Source: Sabethes cyaneus (taxonomy: Eukaryota > Arthropoda > Insecta > Diptera > Culicidae). Taken from it: 64,000 nucleotides of DNA. The notes beneath the pieces were generated by a model, which was not told where the DNA came from, searched no databases, and saw only the letters and a list, made by a program, of their open reading frames with translations. How positions within the stretch are numbered: position 1 is the first letter of the stretch; every line of letters starts with the position of its first letter. The stretch spans positions 41,653,744 through 41,717,743 of the forward strand of contig NC_071354.1 of the NCBI RefSeq assembly GCF_943734655.1, read 5' to 3'. Shown here piece after piece: positions 24,201 through 33,200 of this stretch. A program made the translations under genes and the position numbers.

Positions 24201-27200
24201 ATCCATAACCATAGATTGTAACAACACAATGGGCCATAATTTCCCGATCGACCAGCTACTCTCGCCTACCTGCATCGGATAAACACCCGTTAATCACAAC
24301 ACATCAGCACATTTGTTGCGAATTTTCCGGCCCACATGATAGTATTTCCTCCCATTTTTCGCACCCCATACTTGCTCTAAATATTGCTAACCAGCTAGCA
24401 AGTAAGCAGCACAGAATGCACGGCGTCGAGGGTCAATCGGTCCTCGAAATTAGTCGGGTGACCGTGGCTATCTTGGCGTTCCGATCGCGGCGCGGTCTGC
24501 ATTTTTCCCACATCTGGTCGCCGCCGCGCCCCGGACGGACGGCGACGCCGACACCGACGATCGAGGAATCACCTCATCGGGGTGTTTACACGTTCACAAA
24601 TCACACATAAGTTGCCGCACCTGTCCGAGTTTTTTCACACACAGTCAATGACCATCGGCAGTTTATTATGGGCGGTGAGCAAAAGCCGTAGGTTTAAATG
24701 GGACACTCGGTCGAAACAGAGCAATCATTAACCCTTCATTGGTCGTTTGTGTTTGAGGCTGGTTCGTTTTTCGACTGAAATTTCCAATAACAAGCTTCTC
24801 ACACGAACTGGTCGCCAATTTGTCGTTGTTATTTATTAATAATTAATATCAATCAAAGTTCCATTACAAGGTGAGGGTAGCTCGTTAATAAAATTTTAAT
24901 CATTCTTCTCAAAGTGCAATGCGAAAAAAGTATACAGAAGTAGCTTAACACCCTTTTTTCTCTCTGACATTTTCAGGGCCCCGAGCAGGTTCACGTGTCC
25001 AAGTTCTACAAGGAAGCCAAGGACGGAAAATTCATCAGCTGCCTGTCCGACGATGCACGGACACTGTACCAGACCTTCCGGAAAGGTGTCATTGAGTCGA
25101 ATAATGGCCCGTGCTTGGGATGGCGCAAAAATTTAAGCTCACCGTATGAGGTGCGTTGCGTTGGACGTTGTTAGTTGCATTTGGTTTTAATTGACGTGTT
25201 TATGTTTCGTGTTTCCCCAAATAGTGGATGACTTTCAACGAAGCGCTGCTACGGGCGAAAAATTTCGGCTCCGGTATGATTGCCCTCGGGCTGCGTCCTG
25301 GTCCGAGCACTTTCGTCGGAATCTATTCGCAGAATCGACCGGAATGGATTCTCTTCGAGCAAGGTTGCTACTGCTACTCAATGGTTATTGTTCCTCTGTA
25401 TGACACACTCGGACCGGATGCTTGTGCGTTCATTATAAATCAGGCTGAAATTACTGTTGTGGTAGTGGAAGACGACAAAAAAGTCAATTCGCTCTTGGAA
25501 AAAGCACCTAAGTATAAATTCCTAAAATTTGCAAAGTAGAACATATTAACGTAAGGTTCTTAATTGTAGGGCTCTTCGTAAGTTTATAACCATTAAGGAA
25601 GTTCGACCAGCAACATTGCAGCGTGCAAAAAATCAAGGAATTGAGATCTACACATTCGATGAGGTGGAAAAGCTGGGAGCGTCTAAAGGTTATCCAGAAG
25701 TGGAGCCAAAACCTTCCGATTTGTGTACCGTGTGCTACACGTCCGGTACGACCGGTAATCCGAAAGGTGTAATGTTATCTCACATGAATGTTGTTTCCGG
25801 TGTTGCTGGGGTTATGCTACAATTGGGTCCACATAAGCCCCGCGTAGGCGATGTAATGATCTCGTTCCTGCCGCTGGCACACATGTTAGAACGGTGTTGC
25901 GAGAATGGGGTCTACTACCTTGGCGGTGCAGTCGGTTTTTATTCTGGTGACATAAAAGAGCTGACTAACGATATGAAGGCACTTAAACCAACATTGATGC
26001 CGGCCGTTCCTAGGCTTCTAAATCGGGTGTACGATAAAATATACTCGGAAGTTGCCGGATCATCTGTCAAGAAGCTACTGCTACGGATGGCACTGAATGC
26101 GAAAGAGTCCGAAATCAAACGAGGCATTATACGAAAGACTAGCCTGTGGGACAAAATCGTTTTCCGGAAGATACAGGAGGGATTCGGTGGCCGACTGAGA
26201 CTGATGGTTGTAGGATCGGCTCCCCTTTCGGCAACGGTGCTTACCTTCTGCCGGGCGGCATTGGGCTGTTTGATTTGCGAGGGTTATGGACAAACCGAGT
26301 GCACGGCGCCGATGACGCTGACCGTACAGGGTGACTTTGTTCCTGGCCACGTTGGACCACCGGTGGCCTGTAATGCAATCAAACTGGTCGACGTTCCCGA
26401 GATGGAGTACTACGCGTCTCAGCAGCAGGGCGAGATCTGCGCGAAGGGATCCAACGTTTTCATTGGGTAAGATGAATTGTGATAGTTATTCATATCAGTG
26501 CGAAACAGACTTTGCCGACTCCTGCACACAGAAAAATCATAGAATCTACGGGATGCAACTATCCGATATCCATTCTATGTGATTAGTGACAACATACAAT
26601 TCCCATAGTGGATGTCGAATGCGTGTATAGATAACAGAATGGGCTCCAGAATAGTTCCTAGGGGAACATCTGCCGAGGTGTTCTTAATGATTTTTATCAA
26701 ATACAGCAGAAATTTGTATCGATTAGGCTTGAACACTAGACCACATATACCACAAACGTGACTTGTTCCGCTGGATAATGTTGGCTGCACGATAGTGCTA
26801 ATGGATTGTAGACCTTTCGTTGCGAAATCTATACTACTGCTCGAGGAAAACACCCTTCTTATCGGTAAATAAAATAAATCGTCTTTTGATTGATCTTTTA
26901 AACAGTTTGGAAGGGGGTCTACAGCTCTTGGAAACAGAAAGATCTTTCGCCGGTTTCAGTATAGGGATATGACTATGGCCACTTCCACATAGAAAAGAAG
27001 TAGCTAAGCAGCCAGAATCTGTTGAATAGTTTTGCTGCAAAAGCAAAGGGGCCCAACTCAAATGCTCGGGCTCGTTGTTAAATGTGCCATGTGCCAAGGA
27101 CCTCCATGTTTTTAAATTTTTTGGAAGGATCCATCTGTCCCAGCTCTGGCAAGACTAAGCGGTTTGGCAAATTTGCTCCAGGCTGTTCGGGATGGATATT

Positions 27201-30200
27201 GTCATCGATACGCTCGACCCAGTTGACACGGTGGTAGTGTTTCACCGTGTTTGATTGTCCACTGCTTCGGTAGAGGCTGCTTACGGGAACCCTGAAATAA
27301 TAATCGAATGATAGGCTCTTGAATATCTCCGAGACATGGTCATGCTCACCAGAAAAATATCTAAAATAAAGTGGATCTGCCGATTCTAGTTGACAAGTTC
27401 GACACCAACGTATTGTTTTAGTCGACTTTGAAGTCTCCTGCCAAGACGGTTCTGGTTTCTCCTTTGGACACCCCACACTTCCTGCCGATCATTCAAGTAA
27501 TCCGCGATGATATACTTCAACCGCCAGAGTCAGAGCCAGTTGGACCAAGGCAGATTGCAATTAAGTGGCATTACCGTCCTCTGGTACTGATTTATTTGGG
27601 ACAGTAGGCCGCTTTGATACTGACTGAAAAACAAGTTTTGGACGGAAATTACCAACTAATCGGAGGAAAGCGGATCTTTTTAAACTTATTTATCACAAAA
27701 ATTCCGGTCAACAACTTAAAAGGTCAAGGTAAACAACTCTAAAGTTCACAGTTCCACTATGAGGAATTTTTTACATTAAACTTTATAGAGAAGACGGGTT
27801 GTGTGTTCCAGTCTGCGCCCACGCGTGAAATTTAAATTTGATTTGAAATAAACTTTAGATTATACATTAGATTAGCATTCGGATTTGAATTCGGGCTTGA
27901 TGTTTTGTTTAAAATTGGATCAAAGTTAAACTAAAAATTGGACTTCAAGGATCTGATCAAATTGGACTGAACCTGAAATTGGACCACAATTGAACTTCCA
28001 ATTTTACTTAAATTAGGTTTGAATTTTCACTTCAAATTTGTCTCAGTCGGAGTTGAAATTCGATTTAAATTCGACATGAAATCGGACATTACATTCGGCT
28101 TAAAATTAGAGTTAAATTGAGCTTGAAATCGGAGATGAAATTAGATTTAAAATAGGTTCGCAATTGGACCTACAATTGTTCTTAAATTGGACTTCAAAAT
28201 TTTATTTGAAATTTAGCTTGCAATTGGACATGAAATCGAACTTGAAATTGGACTTGAAATCGGTGGAGAAATAGAAATTAAAATAGACTAGAAATGGGAC
28301 TTTGAACATGGGTCATTGAAATTAGACCTCAATTAAATTTCAAATCGCAATTGAAGTTAGAATTGCATTTGGCTTTAAAATCGGACATTTAATTGCACTT
28401 GGAATTGGACCTGAAATTGGAACTAAATTAGACTCAGAATTGGACTTAAAATGGAACACTAAATTGACTGAAGTTTTTGGAGCGTCTTAGTAGAATACGA
28501 AACCTGAAATTAAATAAAAAAGAAAACTTCCTAAATTCTGCTATGTACTATCTACTGATGAAGCCTGCATGTCGTAGGCAAAATACGTATCTATCCAGGA
28601 TAAATATACATAGTAGAATTTAATTGGAAAGCTTTCTTTTTTACACTCACACTACACTGGTCAGACCAAATTAGACTTAAATCGGAATTAAATTACACAC
28701 GGAATTGGACTTAGAATAGGACTTAATGTCATGACATGAAACAGAACTAAATTAGACTTTGAAATTGAACTTAAAATTTGATTTGAAATTAGACTGGGAA
28801 TTGGAACTTGAAATTGAACTTGTGATTGAACATGAAAAGTTTCTTGAATTTACAGTCAAAATCGTACTTGAAAATTGACTTAAATTGGACTCAAGATGAA
28901 AGTTAAAATTGGTCCTAAAGCAAAATGTATTTTAACGCAATTGATTTTCTTATCGCTTAATATTCAATACCGGGCTATTCAACTGACAATTCCGTATTAC
29001 CCGGTTACATATTGAGAAATTATGTTCTTATACATTGAATTTGTAATAGAAGGTGGGACACGTGCCCCAGCCTGGACATGCCAGTGATGTTGATTAAGCC
29101 CATCAATGTGTTGACTTCAACTTCTCCTGTGCAGAATTCGATCGAGTCTCTAGAACCGAAAGTCTAAATGGTAATTACTCCAGCTTGAAATGGATTTCCG
29201 GGAAGACAGCGATGTCGATCTTTTTCTCGTTAATCTAATCTAATCTAATCTCACACTAACGCAGCCAATTCTGGAAGGCATCCTGGAAAATGACGATTAC
29301 TTGAATCAATCATTTTTCTTGTCAACGGCCAGGCCAACTGCGCAGCATGTACCGCAGAGAGAATTCCAAGGAATCAAGTGGAACTAGAAAAAATACCTAA
29401 TTCCATCAAACTCCTTGAAATCAAGGGAAGGAAGAAAGCGTGGACCTCCCGTACCAAACGCTTCCCATATACATAGATAATGATTTATTTACAGTCGTTG
29501 GGAGTATCTTTGCTAATAAGGGTTAAGTGCTACTCCGGACCCTCAGGGATGAACTAATGGCATTTAGACCAGAAGCCAGGCTGCAATTGGCCAAGGATAT
29601 AGCGCCTTATTTCGCTCTCTGAAAATAGATTAGTTTACCAAAAAATTAGTATAAATCATATAATACTTGAAATTAAAGTCGTGTGGTTTAATGGTTGCCT
29701 AAAACTACATTTGTAACGTTAGGAACTGAAAACCGCACGACCCCGCACCTCCTAGCTTGGCTACTCAATTATACAAATTGAAGTATTTCCAGGTATGGCC
29801 ACGTGGAGGCGCTAGGTAGGGGCTTGGGATGGCTAGAGCTATGTTGGGCGCTTCTTCCTAGTTGCCTTCCCCATTTCATACCCCGATGTCGATCTTTTTC
29901 TCGTTAAGAAAGCGAAACAGCTCGATGAGTTTGCTGCTTAGAGAGAACACGTTCCCACTAGTTACGTGTTCTCTCAGAACAGCAAACATATCGCTTTAAG
30001 GTGAAATTAGTTGTCATCGATTCTTTAAATTTCAAAAGCATTTTTTTCGTTTGAAACCAAAATTCTGTCCATGAAAATATAGTCGCTGTGTTCAGATTGG
30101 CAAGAATAATACAGTGAATATATTTCTGTAAACAGAACACCACTTTTGGACCCAAAAAATGTTTTCGAATGACTGCTAATTTCCCGTTAAGAATTGGAAA

Positions 30201-33200
30201 AATATTGCTACATGGAACACCACTACCAGACCAGATTAATATCCAATTGACACATCAAAAAGCGCAGATTAACTGAGTAAAACTCTAATACAAAGCTAAT
30301 CTTTCCAAAATAGTTTACGTTATGACCGCGTATAGAGCCTTACTTACTTACTTAATCAGCTCCAGGCCGTAGTTTCCTTTGCTGTACGAAGAAGTCGTCT
30401 CCATTCCACTCGGTCCATGGCCGCAATTCGCTAGCCACGTAGTCTACGTAGGGTCCGCAGGTCGCCTTCCATTTGATCGATCCATCTTGCTCGCTGCGCG
30501 CCCCGCCGTTTCGTTCCAGTCGGATCGTTATTGAGAACTTTTTTAACCGGGCTGTCGTCCGACATCCTCACGACGTGCCCAGCCCATCGCAGGCGACCGA
30601 TTTTTGCGGTGTGGGCGATGGGTGGTTCCCTAAGCAGCTGATGCAATTCATGGTTCATTCGCCTCCTCCACGTTCCGTCTTCCATCTGCACTCCGCCGTA
30701 GATGGTGCGCAACACCTTCCGTTCGAAAACACTAAGGGCGCGTTGGTCCTCCACGAGCATAGTCCATGTCTCATGGCCGTAAAGGACTACCGGTCTAATC
30801 AGCGTCTTGTAGATTGTTAACTTCGTGCGGTGGCGAATTTTGTTCGATCGCAGCGTCCTACGGAGTCCATAGTAGGCACGATTTCCTGCCATAATGCGTC
30901 TTTGTATTTCTCTGCTGGTGTCGTTGTCTGCGGTAACCAGTGAGCCCAGATACACGAACTCTTCTACCACCTCGATTTCATCACCGTCTAAATGAATCCG
31001 GGGAGGGAGGTCAGCATTCACTTCTTTAGAACCTCTTCCTTTCATGTATTTTGTTTTCGATACATTAATGACAAGTCCTATCCGTTTGGCTTCAGCTTTC
31101 AGTCCGATGTACGTTTCCGCCATCCTCTCAAAGGTACGTGTAATGATGTCAACGTCGTCAGCGAAACCAAGAAGCTGGACGGACTTCGTGAATATCGTGC
31201 CACTCGTGTCTATACCCGCTCTGCTTATCACACCCTCCAAAGCGATGTTAAACAGCAAACATGAAAGCCCAGCCGTAACCCTCTTCGAGATCCAAAGGGA
31301 CTCGAGACTGCCCCTGATACTCGAACAACACACATTACTCGATCCATCGTCGCCTTGACCAATCGCGTTAGTTTATCCGGAAATCCGTATAACGTATAGA
31401 GCCATTTGCGAGTAACTAATAAAAAAACACTCGGGTGTGGTTAATCACGAGACTTGCCAGAGCGACTGTCGGCAACGCACTGCTCGTTTCTATCGCACTG
31501 ACCGAGTAGATAGCAGTCTACTTTCTCGCCGGCTGGTAGAAACAAAGAGCAGTTTTACAAAAAAATTATCGTCGCATAGGAGCGTGTAGTGCGTATACGG
31601 GAATGATAGAATTTAGAGTAAAAAACAAAACTAGGTATTAGACTACCTAACACAAAGGGCTGCAGGCTGCAGCAGTTTAGTGAGTAAAATATTTGGGTCT
31701 CAACCGAAAGAACGTATTTGCGAGCCCACGACGTTTTTGGAGGAACTCAGTTTAGTGAATTTCATTATTGATGGTACCTTTTGTGACGAAAATTTCAGTC
31801 AGTATCTGGTCAACATCTCCGTGTAGTGCATTCTAGTTATCGCAGGATTTTGTAACAGTTTGCTGGCGTTCATCGCGGTTTGAGAAGGTTTGAACCTTAC
31901 ATGCATGCTATCCAGCTTTTGCCTTCACTTTTTGGGCGTATCTTTGTGAATCACTGACCTTATCAGCAACATCACGTGTTAAAATATTGAGATTTCAATC
32001 CTTGACCCAAGGATGGTCTTATCACTTCGACTCAACTTTGATTCATTTGACAGTGCCAGTTACGGAGCTACAATGCTAGTACCTCATAAATAAATAAGTG
32101 AAAGTTCAGTACTAGCATTAGAGCTCCGTAACTACAAACTTCAAACTTTATTCAACAATTGTAGATAATAATTAGTTCTAAAATATCCCATACATAACTT
32201 TTTCAAATGTTGCTCGACTGAGACGGTACTGTCCAATGAATAAAAATTGAGTCGAAGTGATCTGATCATCTCTGCCTTGATCTATGCCTTTGTCTTCCCT
32301 CAAGCTGAACCTGATGGTTTCCTTAACGCTGCAGGGTTGTGATCCACAGTCAATCGATCCTTGAAGCATTTCTATACTTTTGAGATACTTGAATTACAGA
32401 TCTTCAACGTTTTTCCCACAGCACGATGGGATAACTCCAGATTTTTTATATGAGCGTTCAAAATTTTTTTTCACGTGTTTCCACTTGGCTCACTTCCCTC
32501 TTGACCGAAACAAAATGCACAATTACTTATGTCACAGGATATGAAAAAATACGTTATAAAGAAAAACTGTGCCAGATTTGGTTCGTTTCTATCCAATAGA
32601 AATTTTTTCTATCCAATAGAATAGAAAAAATAGAAAAAGATTTGGTTCGTTTCTATCCAACAAATATATATCGCGGCCATCCCAAGCAACAATGTGAGTT
32701 TTATTGTACTCTTATGGTGGTTTTAAAGGCCAATTTTGGTCTTAAATGCCATCATAAGAGTTTAATAAAACACAAATTGTTACCTGGGATGGCAAGTGGG
32801 ATTCGCACCCACGCTCTCTGTGTTGGTACTCGAGTGTTTTACTAACTAAACTACCGCCACCGACCATATGCGTATTTCGCCTATGACTTGCAGGCATAAT
32901 CAATGTCTGTTTTCGAGCTTCGCCGTTTTCTTATGTTTTTATTTAATTGTTTTTATTTCAATACTACGTCATTTTTTCATTATTTTTATATAATTTTGCG
33001 TCATATGTGCATAATATTTGCGTCACTTTTCTGTAATTCCTGTATCATTTTTGTGTCATATTTGCACCATGTTGCCATTTTTGTTTCTTTATTGCATTAT
33101 TTGTATATTTGCTATGTTTTGCGTAAATGCTATGTTATTTTGGTGTCACTTTTATAGTATTTTTGTATAATTTTAGTTCTATGTATTTTGTTTAATGTTC

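Noticed and set aside
24416..24610. 64-codon Arg/Pro-rich frame before Acsl exon 2
   Set aside because: Explained by CpG-rich composition; the frame does not join Acsl exon 2 through a plausible donor in frame, and no homology was recognised.
30473..31358. Several + strand frames of 90-115 codons
   Set aside because: Shadows of the minus-strand RTE ORF2 frame in the same interval.
32789..32870. Functional tRNA gene on the minus strand
   Set aside because: A and B boxes are recognisable but acceptor pairing is not convincing, the unit is one of four diverged copies, and a MITE sits at its edge. SINE origin is more likely.
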